In this document: in pieces, positions 53,534 through 62,734 of the stretch | How positions within the stretch are numbered: the first letter of the stretch is position 1 | Layout: each line of letters begins with the position of its first letter | Assembly: GCA_035529695.1 (NCBI GenBank) | Contig: DATKWD010000165.1 | Location: 16,799-80,798 of the forward strand | Direction: 5' to 3' | From: DATKWD01 sp035529695 | GTDB lineage: Bacteria > Actinomycetota > Acidimicrobiia > Acidimicrobiales > Salinilacustritrichaceae | DNA length: 64,000 nucleotides | Program-made: the position numbers and the translations under genes | Notes under the pieces: model-generated | Told to the model about the DNA's origin: nothing | What the model saw: only the letters and a program-made list of their open reading frames with translations | Databases searched by the model: none

Positions 53534-55897
53534 GTGTTCGCACGTCTGGGTCGGTTCTGCTTTCAACGTCGTGGGCGAGTGGTCATCGCATGGCTCCTGT
53601 TCTTGTTCCTGGTCGGTGGCCTGTCGAGCTTCGTCGGATCGGGGTTCAGCGCGTCGATCACCGTCCCGGACTCCGAGACCAAGGATGGGTTCGACCTGCT
53701 CGAGGAGAACTTCGCCGACAACGGGCTCGACGGACGCCAAGGCCAGATCGTGTTCAAGGCCGACTCGGGGGTCGACGACCCCGAGGTCCAGGCGGCGATG
53801 GAGGAGATGTTCGCGTTCGCTGCCTCGAAGGGCGGCGTCCAGGTGTCGAGTCCCTACGAGGATCCCGGCTCGCTGACGCAGGTCGCGCCGCCGGCCGAGG
53901 ATGGTAGCCAGGTCGCGTTCGCCTCGCTGAACATCGATGGTGACTTCGACGACACCGATTCGTCCGAGCTCGGCAAGGAGCTCCGCAACGAGCGCCCGCA
54001 GATCGACGGTCTCCAGGTCGAGATCGGTGGTCAGTCGCTGGCCGAGTTCGAACCCCCCGAAACCGAGGTGATCGGCCTCTCGTTCGCCATCGTGATCTTG
54101 CTGGTCTCGTTCGGGTCGGTGTTGGCGATGGGCCTCCCGATCGGAACGGCGTTGGCAGGGGTCGCCATCGGTGGCGCCCTCACCACGCTGCTCAGCAACG
54201 TCTTCACGGTGCCCGACTTCGCCACGTTCATCGGCGTCATGATCGGGCTCGGCGTCGGGATCGACTACGCGCTGTTCATCGTCACCCGATACCGGTCCGA
54301 GATCCATTACGGCACGTCGAACCTCGACGCCGTCGGCATCGCGCTCGACACGGCGGGGAGGGCGGTGCTGTTCGCCGGCATCACGGTGGTCGTGTCGCTG
54401 CTCGGCATGATGATCATCGGTCTCGAGTTCGTGTCGGGCCTCGGCATCGCTGCGGCGACCACCGTGGCGGTCACGATGGTCGCCTCGATCACGTTGGTGC
54501 CTGCCCTGTTGGGCTTCGCCGGCGACCGCATCGAGGTGACGCGCTGGCGGGGGCTCATCGCGGCCGGTCTGATCGCCGTCGGGCTGTTGGCGTTCGGTCT
54601 CCTCGGCACTCCGGCGCCACTCGGGGCGAGTGTGCTTCTGGCGGTGCTGGTGCTCGTCCTGGGGTCGTTCGTGCCGGTCCTGAAGCGACAGGTGCCCGTC
54701 CCGGCCCCGAAGCCGATGCGCGAGACGTTCTGGTACCGGCTGAGCCGCGTGGTCCAGCGCCGGCCTTGGCAGTCGGTCATCGGCTGCACGCTCATTCTCG
54801 GCATCCTGGCGATTCCGCTGTTCGGCCTCCGCCTCGGCTTCTCCGACGAAGGCAACTTCCCCGAGGACACGACCACTCGCAAGGCATACGACCTGGTCGC
54901 CGACGCCTTCGGCCCCGGCTTCAACGGCCCGTTCATCGTTGCGGTCGGCGTCAACGAACCCGCCGATGCTCCGGCAGTTCCTGGGCTCGCCGAAGCCATC
55001 GCCGCGGACCCCGGGGTCGCGAACGCCTCGCCGGCGCTGCCCAACGATCCCGAGAACCCTTCGGCGTTCGTCATCCGCGTGGTTCCGACGACGTCACCGC
55101 AGAGCCAAGAGACGAGCGACCTGATCAACCGAGTCCGGAGCGACATCGTCCCCGTGGCGACCGGTGACACGACGCTCGATGTCTTCGTCACCGGCGAAGC
55201 CGCAGCCAGCATCGACTTCAGCAAGTACCTGGGTCAGCGCATCCCGGTCTTCTTCGCGGTGGTCCTGGCCCTGTCGTTCCTGCTGCTGATGATGGTCTTC
55301 CGATCGCTGCTGGTGCCCCTCAAGGCGGTGATCATGAACGTCCTGTCGATCGCTGCGGCCTACGGCGTGGTGGTTGCGCTGTTCCAGTGGGGCTGGTTCG
55401 GTTCGATCACGGGCATCGCCCCGGCACCCATCGAGCCCTTCATCCCCATGATGATGTTCGCCATCGTGTTCGGGCTCTCGATGGACTACGAAGTGTTCCT
55501 GCTGTCCCGCGTCAAGGAGGAGTACGACCGGACCGGTGATCCGGTCGAATCGGTGGCCGACGGCCTCGCGTCGACGGCCCGGGTGATCACGGCGGCCGCA
55601 GCGATCATGGTCGTGGTGTTCGGGAGCTTCCTGCTCGAGGACGACCGGGTCACGAAGATCTTCGGAACGGGCCTGGCGATGGCGGTGTTCCTCGATGCCA
55701 CCCTCGTCCGCATGCTGCTCGTGCCGGCCACCATGGAACTGCTCGGTGCCAGGAACTGGTGGTTGCCGAAGTGGCTCGACCGCATCCTGCCGAACATCAG
55801 CGTCGAAGGCCACGTCCCCCACCACGAGGACGCGGACTTCGCTCCCGACCCCGGGGCCGCACCCGACGGCGAGCCTGTCCTCGTCGGCTCCGACTGA
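53534..55897 (+). CDS. MMPL-family RND transporter
   Basis: A 787-residue polytopic protein with the 12-helix MmpL layout. There is one TM near the N-terminus, a loop domain, five helices, a second loop and five more helices. GIGVGIDYALFIVTRYR-type sequence appears as GLGVGIDYALFIVTRYRSE and VFGLSMDYEVFLLSRVKEEY, the proton-relay Asp-Tyr pairs of MmpL proteins. It exports lipids or other hydrophobic molecules using the proton gradient. The GTG at 53534 starts just before the first TM; the frame is open further upstream. Confidence 0.92.
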   Translation: MFARLGRFCFQRRGRVVIAWLLFLFLVGGLSSFVGSGFSASITVPDSETKDGFDLLEENFADNGLDGRQGQIVFKADSGVDDPEVQAAMEEMFAFAASKGGVQVSSPYEDPGSLTQVAPPAEDGSQVAFASLNIDGDFDDTDSSELGKELRNERPQIDGLQVEIGGQSLAEFEPPETEVIGLSFAIVILLVSFGSVLAMGLPIGTALAGVAIGGALTTLLSNVFTVPDFATFIGVMIGLGVGIDYALFIVTRYRSEIHYGTSNLDAVGIALDTAGRAVLFAGITVVVSLLGMMIIGLEFVSGLGIAAATTVAVTMVASITLVPALLGFAGDRIEVTRWRGLIAAGLIAVGLLAFGLLGTPAPLGASVLLAVLVLVLGSFVPVLKRQVPVPAPKPMRETFWYRLSRVVQRRPWQSVIGCTLILGILAIPLFGLRLGFSDEGNFPEDTTTRKAYDLVADAFGPGFNGPFIVAVGVNEPADAPAVPGLAEAIAADPGVANASPALPNDPENPSAFVIRVVPTTSPQSQETSDLINRVRSDIVPVATGDTTLDVFVTGEAAASIDFSKYLGQRIPVFFAVVLALSFLLLMMVFRSLLVPLKAVIMNVLSIAAAYGVVVALFQWGWFGSITGIAPAPIEPFIPMMMFAIVFGLSMDYEVFLLSRVKEEYDRTGDPVESVADGLASTARVITAAAAIMVVVFGSFLLEDDRVTKIFGTGLAMAVFLDATLVRMLLVPATMELLGARNWWLPKWLDRILPNISVEGHVPHHEDADFAPDPGAAPDGEPVLVGSD

Positions 55898-55900
55898 GGA

Positions 55901-55923
55901 CCCTCATTTCGGCACGATGAGGG
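55901..55923 (+). terminator. Hairpin after the MmpL-type gene
   Basis: CCCTCAT (55901-55907) and ATGAGGG (55917-55923) form a perfect 7-base stem with a 9-base loop, starting 4 bases after the stop codon. It has no T-tract. Confidence 0.6.
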
Positions 55924-55971
55924 AGCCTCGGGCATGATGGCGGGCACGTTCGCCACCCGGGGAGAAACCAC

Positions 55972-57012
55972 ATGAAGCTGTCGATGACCCTGAACTACTC
56001 AGGAAATCCGCGCTCGGCCGCCAAGACCGCAGCCGAGTACGAGCAGGCCGGCGTCGACATGATCTGGGTCGCAGAGCTCTACAGCTTCGACGCCGTCAGC
56101 ATCCTGGGCTACCTCGCGGCCAAGACCGAGAAGATGGAGCTGGCGTCGGGGATCTTCCCGATCTACTCACGCACGCCGGCCCTGACGGCCAGCACGGCTG
56201 CCGGCCTCGACGCGGTGTCCGAGGGACGCTTCGTCCTCGGCCTCGGAGCCTCGGGCCCGCAGGTCATCGAGGGCTGGCACGGGGTGCCCTACGACAAGCC
56301 GCTCACCCGCACCCGCGAGCTCATCGACATCTGCCGCATCGTGTGGAAGCGCGAGCGCCTGAGCTACGAGGGCAAGGCCTACACGTTGCCGCTGCCCGAG
56401 GAGCAGGGCACCGGGCTGGGCAAGCCGCTCAAGCTGATCAATCATCCCGTTCGCGAGAACATCCCGGTGTGGATCGCCAGTCTCGGCAACAAGAACGTCG
56501 AGATGACCGCCGAGGTCGCCGACGGGTGGCTGCCGGTCTTCTACTGGCCCGAGAAGGCCAACGACGTGTGGGGTCCCGACCTCGACAAGGGCAAGGCCAA
56601 GCGCGACCCGTCGCTCGGTGACCTCGAGGTGGCGGCCGGGGGCATCGTCGCGATCACCGACGACGACCACACCGCTCAGGGCATTCGCGACATGGGTCGA
56701 GCCATGACGGCCCTGTACGTCGGCGGCATGGGCGCCAAGGGCAAGAACTTCTACAACAACATCTTCCAGCGCTACGGCTACGAGGAAGCGGCGACCAAGA
56801 TCCAGGATCTCTACCTCGACGGCAAGAAGGACGAAGCTGCCGCACTCGTTCCCGACGAGTACCTCCGCGCGACCTCGATGGTCGGCTCCGAAGCCGAGGT
56901 CCGCGATCGCATCGAGGCCTTCAGGGCGTCGGGCGTGACACGCCTCAGCATCACCCCGTTCTCCGACAAGCCACTCGAACTGATCGAGAAGGTCCGCGCC
57001 TGGGCCGAGTGA
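55972..57012 (+). CDS. LLM class F420-dependent oxidoreductase
   Basis: A 346-residue luciferase-like protein. MKLSMTLNYSGNP, MIWVAELYSFDAVSILGYLA, SGIFPIYSRTPALTASTAAG and LGLGASGPQVIEGWHG are family motifs of the F420-dependent type (TIGR03559-like). AVISIPVWIASL-type sequence is present as ENIPVWIASLGNKNV. The start has GGGGAGAAACCAC upstream, a proper ribosome binding site, in contrast to the leaderless neighbours. It is convergent with the hotdog protein gene (4-base gap). Confidence 0.9.
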   Translation: MKLSMTLNYSGNPRSAAKTAAEYEQAGVDMIWVAELYSFDAVSILGYLAAKTEKMELASGIFPIYSRTPALTASTAAGLDAVSEGRFVLGLGASGPQVIEGWHGVPYDKPLTRTRELIDICRIVWKRERLSYEGKAYTLPLPEEQGTGLGKPLKLINHPVRENIPVWIASLGNKNVEMTAEVADGWLPVFYWPEKANDVWGPDLDKGKAKRDPSLGDLEVAAGGIVAITDDDHTAQGIRDMGRAMTALYVGGMGAKGKNFYNNIFQRYGYEEAATKIQDLYLDGKKDEAAALVPDEYLRATSMVGSEAEVRDRIEAFRASGVTRLSITPFSDKPLELIEKVRAWAE

Positions 57013-57016
57013 GGCC

Positions 57017-57802
57017 TCAGGCTGAGCTGGCGACCGAGCGAGGCTGCCAGATGGCAGTGTGGAAGGCCGCGTAGATCGGTTCGCCGCGGCCCAGGATCAC
57101 CACGTCGAGGTCGACGAAGCGATGGCCCTTGTGCTCCCGCTCATCGGTCACGCGCGCTCGCACCTCGGCGGGGTCGCCGTCGGTCAGCACTCCGAGATGA
57201 TGCGCGTCGGTTCCCACGTGAATCCACGGCCCGAGGACGACGTTGCGTGACAGCACGGTGTTGCAGAGCCTTGCGAGGAAGCCGGGGTGCGAGATGCCGC
57301 GCTCGAGGTACCGCGGGTCGGTCTCTCGGATGTCGCCGAGGTAGGCCGCCGACTTGGCTGCGTCGAACGTGAACTCGATCGAGCCGAGTGTCGACCCGAC
57401 CTCGAGACTGGCCGCGCTCGCCGGCGGCCGCTGATCGAACGGTGGGGGAGTACCGGCGTCGACGTCCGGAACCGCGACGCTGCCTGCATCGATCCCGGCG
57501 GAACCGGTGGCGCACTCCGTCCCTTCCGGGTCGGTGACGGTGAGCGATCCGTCCTCCCCGAGCGTCGCCGTCGCCTGTTCGCCGTCGTAGGTCGGCTGAG
57601 CGAACCGTGCCTCCAGGTGGCCCGACGTGAGGAAGTCGTCACCCCACCGGTCGACGCACGGGTGCACCAGATAGGCCCACACGTCGACGCCCGGCACCAG
57701 GCCGCCCCGGAAGCCGAACTGCCGAGCGACGGCATCGTCGTGGATCTTGTTCATCGAGTCGGTGGCGGTGTTGAACGCCTCGACCGTGTGGGTCCAGCTC
57801 AT
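57017..57802 (-). CDS. Double-hotdog (MaoC-like) protein
   Basis: A 261-residue protein that reads as two hotdog halves. The first has NKIHDDAVARQFGFRGGLVP, the typical hotdog turn (GxxGxLVPG). The second has REHKGHRFVDLDVVILGRGE, a dehydratase/thioesterase-like strand. The paired-fold size suits a MaoC-type acyl-CoA hydratase or thioesterase, but no clear Asp/His dyad is seen. The ATG at 57802 overlaps the TetR stop (ATGA), so it belongs to the P450-TetR-hotdog operon. Confidence 0.75.
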   Translation of the reverse strand: MSWTHTVEAFNTATDSMNKIHDDAVARQFGFRGGLVPGVDVWAYLVHPCVDRWGDDFLTSGHLEARFAQPTYDGEQATATLGEDGSLTVTDPEGTECATGSAGIDAGSVAVPDVDAGTPPPFDQRPPASAASLEVGSTLGSIEFTFDAAKSAAYLGDIRETDPRYLERGISHPGFLARLCNTVLSRNVVLGPWIHVGTDAHHLGVLTDGDPAEVRARVTDEREHKGHRFVDLDVVILGRGEPIYAAFHTAIWQPRSVASSA

Positions 57803-58380
57803 CGTGGCCCGAAGACGACGCCTGCGAGATCGGCGGCACGCTCGGCGAAGCGTGCGTCGCGGCCGAGGCCGTCGTGGATCTGGTCTTCGACGAAGCACGT
57901 CACGAGGTGGTTGCGGATGACCCGTGCCGTCCCGTCGGGATCACCGTCGAATTCGGGGAACGAGTCGGTGAGCCACGCTGCGAGTGTGGCGTCGAGGACC
58001 TCGACCAGGCCGAGTGCTTCTTGTCGGGCCGTGGCATCACCCCGGACGGTCTCGCCGATCAACAGCTTCCAGGTCTCGTCCTCGGCGACGCCCTCGCGAA
58101 GCAGCCAGCGAAGCAGTGCGGCCAGCCGCTCTCGTGGGCCGAGGGCCGCATCGGCGACCGGAACCTGGGCGGCGAGCTGGTCGGGATAGCGCCGCTCCTC
58201 GATCACTGCCCGGAGAAGGTCGGCCTTGGACGGGAAGTAGTGATAGATCGTCGCCACGTTGAGGTCGGCTGCAGTCGCCAGCTGCCGCATCGACATCGCA
58301 TGCGCACCTTCATCGCTCATCAGCGTGCGCGCCAACGCCAGGATGCGGGTTCGCTGCGCAGGCTCGGCGACGACGGACAC
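57799..58380 (-). CDS. TetR family transcriptional regulator
   Basis: A 193-residue TetR regulator. Helix-turn-helix region: ILALARTLMSDEGAHAMSM, then RQLATAADLNVATIYHYFPS and KADLLRAVIEE. The C-terminal helical part would bind the ligand. The start codon is GTG at 58380, six bases after the P450 stop. It probably binds the perfect operator at 59662-59675 in front of the P450 and so represses its own operon until a lipid-like ligand arrives. Confidence 0.92.
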   Translation of the reverse strand: MSVVAEPAQRTRILALARTLMSDEGAHAMSMRQLATAADLNVATIYHYFPSKADLLRAVIEERRYPDQLAAQVPVADAALGPRERLAALLRWLLREGVAEDETWKLLIGETVRGDATARQEALGLVEVLDATLAAWLTDSFPEFDGDPDGTARVIRNHLVTCFVEDQIHDGLGRDARFAERAADLAGVVFGPR

Positions 58381-58385
58381 GAGGC

Positions 58386-59645
58386 CTACGGGGTGTGTTC
58401 GGGGGTGAAGACGGCGTTCAGTTCCCTGACCGACAGCACGAGCGACGAGTTGCCCCGGTCGAAGCGCCCCTCGTCAACCCGACGGATGTCGGGAAGGCGT
58501 TTGAACAACTCCTCGAGGACGACGCGCACCTCGGCCTTGGCCAGGTTGGCGCCCATGCAGAAGTGGGTGCCGATGCCGAACGCGAGATGGGGGTTGGGGG
58601 AGCGGTCGACGATGAGTTCGTCAGGATCGTCGAACACTCGCTCGTCGCGGTTGGCCGACTGGTAGAGCATCAGGACGCGCTGGCCCTCTTCGAAACGATG
58701 GCCCTTGTAGTCATGGGTCTCGGTGACCGTGCGGCTGAAGCTGAGCACCGGACTCACGAAACGGATCAGCTCGTCGACGGCCAGGTCCCACAGGCTCGGA
58801 TCGGCGATCAGACGGTCGCGCTGCTCGGGGAACTCGCTCAGCGCGGCGAGCCCGCCCGACAGCGCGTTGCGGGTCGTCTCGTTGCCGGCGACCACCAGCA
58901 GCACGAGGAACATCAACAGGTCGTCGTCGGACAGCGTCTCGCCGCCGGGAACGGTGCTGTAGTCGTGTTCGCTCTCGAGTTCGCCGGCGTCGAATGCGCC
59001 GGTCAGCAGGCCGATGATGTCGTCCACCGGCTCGATGCGACGTTCGGCGATCAGCTCGGTGCACAGGGTCGTGTACTCGCCGAACGCCACCGCTGCTCCG
59101 TGGATGGCGGGGTGGTCCGGATCGGTGTGGCCGTCGCCCTCCATCATGGCGTCGCTCCACCGGTAGAGGTCGGCCCGGATGGCGGGGTCGATGCCCATCA
59201 TCTCGGCGATCACGATGAGCGGCACGTGGATGGCGAACTCGGACACGAAGTCGATCTCGCCGCGCTGCGCGATCTCGTCGATGATCTCGTTGGAGAGTTC
59301 ACGGATGTGGTCGGTGATCTCGCGCACCTTCCGGGGCGTGAACCCCTTCGACACGATCCGCCGCTGACGGGTGTGCTCGGGGTCGTCCATCGAGATGATC
59401 GACATCGGCGCGGCGATGTTGGGCCGCACCCCCTGCGCAGCCGAGTAGAGCTCGGCGTGGCGCGACACGTGCGACACGTCTTCGTGCCGGCTGACCACCC
59501 ACAGGTCGTTGATCGCGTCCCAGAAGACCGGGGCCTGGTCGCGGAGCCAGCGGTAGCCCTCCCAGGGATCGTCGTAGAAGCGCGGATCGAGCGGGTTGAT
59601 CTCGAACGGAGGTGTCGCGTTGTTCGGGAGGTCGGTGACCGTCAT
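58386..59645 (-). CDS. Cytochrome P450
   Basis: A 419-residue P450. The I-helix is VVAGNETTRN, the ExxR is in ELIRFVSPV, the heme-binding loop is FGIGTHFCMGANLAKAEV with the axial Cys near residue 362, and MSIISMDDPEHTRQRRIVSK is the C-helix segment. It resembles actinobacterial CYP families acting on fatty acids or steroids. The ATG at 59645 is 7 bases after a GATACT -10 box, so the mRNA is probably leaderless. It is first of an operon with TetR and a hotdog protein. Confidence 0.94.
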   Translation of the reverse strand: MTVTDLPNNATPPFEINPLDPRFYDDPWEGYRWLRDQAPVFWDAINDLWVVSRHEDVSHVSRHAELYSAAQGVRPNIAAPMSIISMDDPEHTRQRRIVSKGFTPRKVREITDHIRELSNEIIDEIAQRGEIDFVSEFAIHVPLIVIAEMMGIDPAIRADLYRWSDAMMEGDGHTDPDHPAIHGAAVAFGEYTTLCTELIAERRIEPVDDIIGLLTGAFDAGELESEHDYSTVPGGETLSDDDLLMFLVLLVVAGNETTRNALSGGLAALSEFPEQRDRLIADPSLWDLAVDELIRFVSPVLSFSRTVTETHDYKGHRFEEGQRVLMLYQSANRDERVFDDPDELIVDRSPNPHLAFGIGTHFCMGANLAKAEVRVVLEELFKRLPDIRRVDEGRFDRGNSSLVLSVRELNAVFTPEHTP

Positions 59646-59652
59646 GGGCACC

Positions 59653-59682
59653 AGTATCAATCAAACGCTCGTTTGGGAGCAA
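59653..59682 (-). promoter_or_regulatory. P450 promoter with TetR-type operator between -35 and -10
   Basis: On the minus strand: -35 TTGCTC (59677-59682), an 18-base spacer, and -10 GATACT (59653-59658), 7 bases before the start codon. The spacer holds the perfect palindrome CAAACG-CT-CGTTTG (59662-59675), a typical TetR-family operator. A bound repressor would block RNA polymerase directly. The adjacent TetR gene in the same operon is the likely ligand-responsive repressor. Confidence 0.75.
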
Positions 59683-59727
59683 GCACCGCACCCAAATTGG
59701 TCCACACGGCCACCGGTCGGCGCTGGT

Positions 59728-61470
59728 TCAGGCGCTGGGTGCCGGCTGGGCGCCGCGGACGAGGCGGCCGGGGCGTGCTCCCGTGTCGGTGCCGTTGCGG
59801 TAGGTGACCACACCGTTGCAGATCGTGGCGTCGTAGCCGACCGAGCGCTGGAGGAGACGCTTGCCGCCGGCGGGGAGATCGTGATGCATGACCGGATTGT
59901 CGACCTGGATGCGGTCGTGGTCGATCACGTTGAGGTCGGCGCGGAAGCCGGGCGCGACCACGCCGCGATCACCGAACCCGAAGAGTTCGGCCGTCGCCTG
60001 GGTCTGCTTGTGCACGATGAACTCGAGCGGGATCTGCTCGCCTCGGGTGCGATCGCGGGTCCAGTGGGCGAGGTTGGTGGTGGGCGTGCTGGCGTCGCAG
60101 ATGATGCCGACATGGGCACCGCCGTCGCTCAGGCCGAGCACGGCCTGGTCGTTGAGGAGCATCTCGCGGTTGTGGTCGGAGTTGCCGCGGCTGTAGTTGA
60201 GGAACGGGACCATCAACATGGCCCGCCCTTCGTCCTCGAGGAGGGCGTCGTAGACCGCTTCGAGTGGCGTGACCCCGTTGGCTTCGGCCACCGCGACGAT
60301 GGTCTTCTCTGGTCCGGGCTCGTAATCGGGTGGCGTGCCGATCACGTAGGTCATCGCGTAGGCATCGTCGAGCCGCTTGCGTGTCTCGTCGTCGAGGTCG
60401 CCGTCGACGATCGACGCTCGCACGTCGGGATCGGCGAGGCGGTCGACGAGTTGCTCGAAGGGCAGTCCCTGTGCCTTGAGCTCGGTGTAGGCCGGGACGG
60501 CGTCGAGGATGTTGTAGGTCGTCTGGTGTCCCGACAGCAGGCCGAACGGCCGCCCGGGAACCTGCGGGAACACCTGCGCGCCGTCGGCGGCCGCCCGGGA
60601 GCACAGGTCGAGCAGCTTCTGCCACAGGTCGGGGGCGTCGTTCACCTGGAGTAGGGCGAACGTGACGGGTCGACCTGTCTCGGCCGAGAGGCGGACCATC
60701 CAGTCGACTTCCTTCTCGGGCGACACCACGTCTTCGCCCGCGGCCCCGGCGGGGGCGAGCTCGATCAACCCCTTCCCGAGGTCGCCGAGTGCTCGGCCGA
60801 TGCCGAACAGCTCGTCCTCGGCGGCGAAGGTGCCGGGCACCGGTTCGCCGTCGATCGCCACGTGCACGATGGTGCGGCTGGTCGAGAATCCGAGTGCACC
60901 CGCAGCCACGGCCTCGCGCACGATCTCGGCCATCTGTTCGATGTCATCGGGCGTGGCCGGCTCGTTCTTCGCGCCACGCTCGCCCATGACATAGGCCCGA
61001 ACGGCACCGTGAGGCACCTGGGTACCCACATCGACGGTCCATTCGAGCTGATCGAGGGCGTCGAGGTATTCGGGGAAGGTCTCCCAGCTCCACGTGATGC
61101 CCTCCGAGAGAGCGGTGCCGGGGATGTCCTCGACCCCTTCCATGAGGCCGATCAGCCACTCTTCCTGTCCGGGCCGCACCGGAGCGAAGCCGACGCCGCA
61201 GTTGCCCATGACCAGCGTGGTGACGCCGTGCCAGGCCGACGGGGCCAGCTCGGAGTCCCACGTGGCCTGACCGTCGTAGTGGGTGTGGATGTCGACGAAG
61301 CCGGGTGTCACGAGTCGACCGGTGGCGTCGATCTCCTCTGTGGCGGCGACGCCCGTGAGGTCGCCGACGGTGGTGATGACGCCGTCATCGACCGCCACGT
61401 CGGCGAGACGTGGTGCGGCTCCGGTGCCGTCGACCACGGTCCCACCGCGAATGATCAGATCGTGGGCCAT
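59728..61470 (-). CDS. D-aminoacylase-like amidohydrolase
   Basis: A 580-residue metal-dependent hydrolase of the N-acyl-D-amino-acid deacylase family. DLIIRGGTVVDGTGAAPRLA is the N-terminal composite sheet, GFVDIHTHYDGQATWD gives the HxH metal ligands, VMGNCGVGFAP a family motif, and GLSDGGAHVGIICDAS the distal metal Asp. GGRGDRGVVAPGFRADL-type sequence closes the barrel. It may deacylate N-acyl-D-amino acids or a related amide. A strong AGGAGG lies 7 bases before the ATG at 61470. Confidence 0.88.
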   Translation of the reverse strand: MAHDLIIRGGTVVDGTGAAPRLADVAVDDGVITTVGDLTGVAATEEIDATGRLVTPGFVDIHTHYDGQATWDSELAPSAWHGVTTLVMGNCGVGFAPVRPGQEEWLIGLMEGVEDIPGTALSEGITWSWETFPEYLDALDQLEWTVDVGTQVPHGAVRAYVMGERGAKNEPATPDDIEQMAEIVREAVAAGALGFSTSRTIVHVAIDGEPVPGTFAAEDELFGIGRALGDLGKGLIELAPAGAAGEDVVSPEKEVDWMVRLSAETGRPVTFALLQVNDAPDLWQKLLDLCSRAAADGAQVFPQVPGRPFGLLSGHQTTYNILDAVPAYTELKAQGLPFEQLVDRLADPDVRASIVDGDLDDETRKRLDDAYAMTYVIGTPPDYEPGPEKTIVAVAEANGVTPLEAVYDALLEDEGRAMLMVPFLNYSRGNSDHNREMLLNDQAVLGLSDGGAHVGIICDASTPTTNLAHWTRDRTRGEQIPLEFIVHKQTQATAELFGFGDRGVVAPGFRADLNVIDHDRIQVDNPVMHHDLPAGGKRLLQRSVGYDATICNGVVTYRNGTDTGARPGRLVRGAQPAPSA

Positions 61471-61487
61471 GGGAGCTCCTCCTGGAG

Positions 61488-62261
61488 TCAGTTCTCTTCG
61501 AGTGCGAAATAGGTCTTGGTGTCGGACACGCCGTCGGTGGTGAGCAGGAGCCCGTCGGTGGCGTCGGCCGGAACCTCGAAGCACAGGTTGCCACGAACTG
61601 GCGTGTCCTTGCGGAGTCGGCCGTTCGCATAGAAATCATCGGGGACCGCGGGCCCGCACTCCCTGAACTGGGCCGGGAGCTCGGTCCCGTCCGCGAGCCG
61701 GATGCCCGGGAGGAAGTCGTCGGCGGTGATGAAGAGGTCTTCGACCGCGGTCAGCTCGATGTCGATGAGGACATAGACCGAGCCCTCTGACGGCGTGGGA
61801 TTCTGTCCGCTGGCGGCGACGACGGTGTCAGCGGCATCGAGGTCGGCCGAGCGCACCTCGAGCTGCCAGATGCCGAGGATCCACGACTGACCCATGGGGA
61901 TCGGGTTCTCGAGCGTGCCGAGGGGTTCGAGCGAGGCGGGTCCTCCGCCCGTGGTGGGCGTGGTGGGCGGCGTGGTGTTGAGGGTCGGACCGGCGATCGT
62001 CGTGTCGCTCGATGTGTCGGTCGCCGAGGCGTTCTCGGAGCTGTCGGCGCCGCGGCCGAGCTGGAACCCGAAGACCAGGCCGACGATCAATGCGATGATC
62101 CCGACGAACACGGTGACACCGTGACGGCCGGGTTGGACGACGACGGTGCGCGAACCTGTCGGGCCCGAGCCGAGCGGCGTGATCGAACCCTGCGGCGGCT
62201 GGTCGGGCCACTGGAATCCGCGGGGCGGAGGCCCCGGAGGTATGGGCGTCTTTGTCGCCAT
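61488..62261 (-). CDS. Membrane-anchored DUF4352-like protein
   Basis: A 257-residue protein. After a Pro/Gly-rich start there is one TM helix (VTVFVGIIALIVGLVFGFQL), a Ser/Thr-rich linker (TTPPTTPTTGGG) and a C-terminal domain of about 130 residues with WQLEVRSADLDAADTV, SVYVLIDIELTAVEDL and VRGNLCFEVPADATD. This looks like a DUF4352 (telokin-like) extracytoplasmic domain. Function unknown. It lies 17 bases upstream of the amidohydrolase on the same strand; co-transcription is plausible. The ATG at 62261 (MATKTPIPPG) is preferred. Confidence 0.75.
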   Translation of the reverse strand: MATKTPIPPGPPPRGFQWPDQPPQGSITPLGSGPTGSRTVVVQPGRHGVTVFVGIIALIVGLVFGFQLGRGADSSENASATDTSSDTTIAGPTLNTTPPTTPTTGGGPASLEPLGTLENPIPMGQSWILGIWQLEVRSADLDAADTVVAASGQNPTPSEGSVYVLIDIELTAVEDLFITADDFLPGIRLADGTELPAQFRECGPAVPDDFYANGRLRKDTPVRGNLCFEVPADATDGLLLTTDGVSDTKTYFALEEN

Positions 62262-62373
62262 CGCCACGAAACTACCGGCCCCGCGCCCGAACCCGACCGC
62301 GGGGACTCCCGCGCCGCCGGAACGGAACGGTTGGCCAGGCCGCCCGGATGCCCCGCTACAGTGCCCCATCCCA

Positions 62374-62445
62374 GGCGGCGTGGCCGAGTGGCTTAGGCAG
62401 GGGCCTGCAAAGCCCCGTACGGCGGTTCGATTCCGCCCGCCGCCT
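62374..62445 (+). tRNA. tRNA-Cys (GCA)
   Basis: A complete cloverleaf. The acceptor GGCGGCG pairs with CGCCGCC at 62438-62444. The anticodon stem GGGGC/GCCCC holds the loop CTGCAAA with GCA at 62407-62409, and the T-arm carries GGTTCGATTCC. The discriminator is T62445; CCA is not encoded. A TACAGT hexamer at 62357 may be its -10 box. Confidence 0.96.
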
Positions 62446-62734
62446 CACTAGCATCTTCAGGAAACTAAGTGCTCCCGCTACGGAATACTCCGTGCTGTTG
62501 CTACAGCAAACGCCCAGAAAGGGTGGGAGGCGGTTCGAGGGCGGAGTCTTGAGCGTCGGCCTGCGGAGCCGCGTCCTCGCGTGTCCCTGGTCCTCCGCGG
62601 CTAGGGCGATCGGGGCTGCCGTCTCCCGGGACCTGACCCGATCCCGGCGATCTGGGACAGCTATTCCGACGTGTCAGTAGGTGGATGGTGCCGCGCATTC
62701 AGGGTGGCCGTGCGAAACCCGGCTCTTCGAGCTT
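62446..62734. other. Gene-free region after tRNA-Cys
   Basis: No convincing gene is seen on either strand. Two adjacent small inverted repeats, ACGGA-ATAC-TCCGT (62480-62493) and GCTGT-TGCT-ACAGC (62494-62507), may terminate the tRNA transcript. The rest is of slightly lower order and could be a former attachment region next to a tRNA, but no integrase or direct repeat of the tRNA end is visible. Confidence 0.5.
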
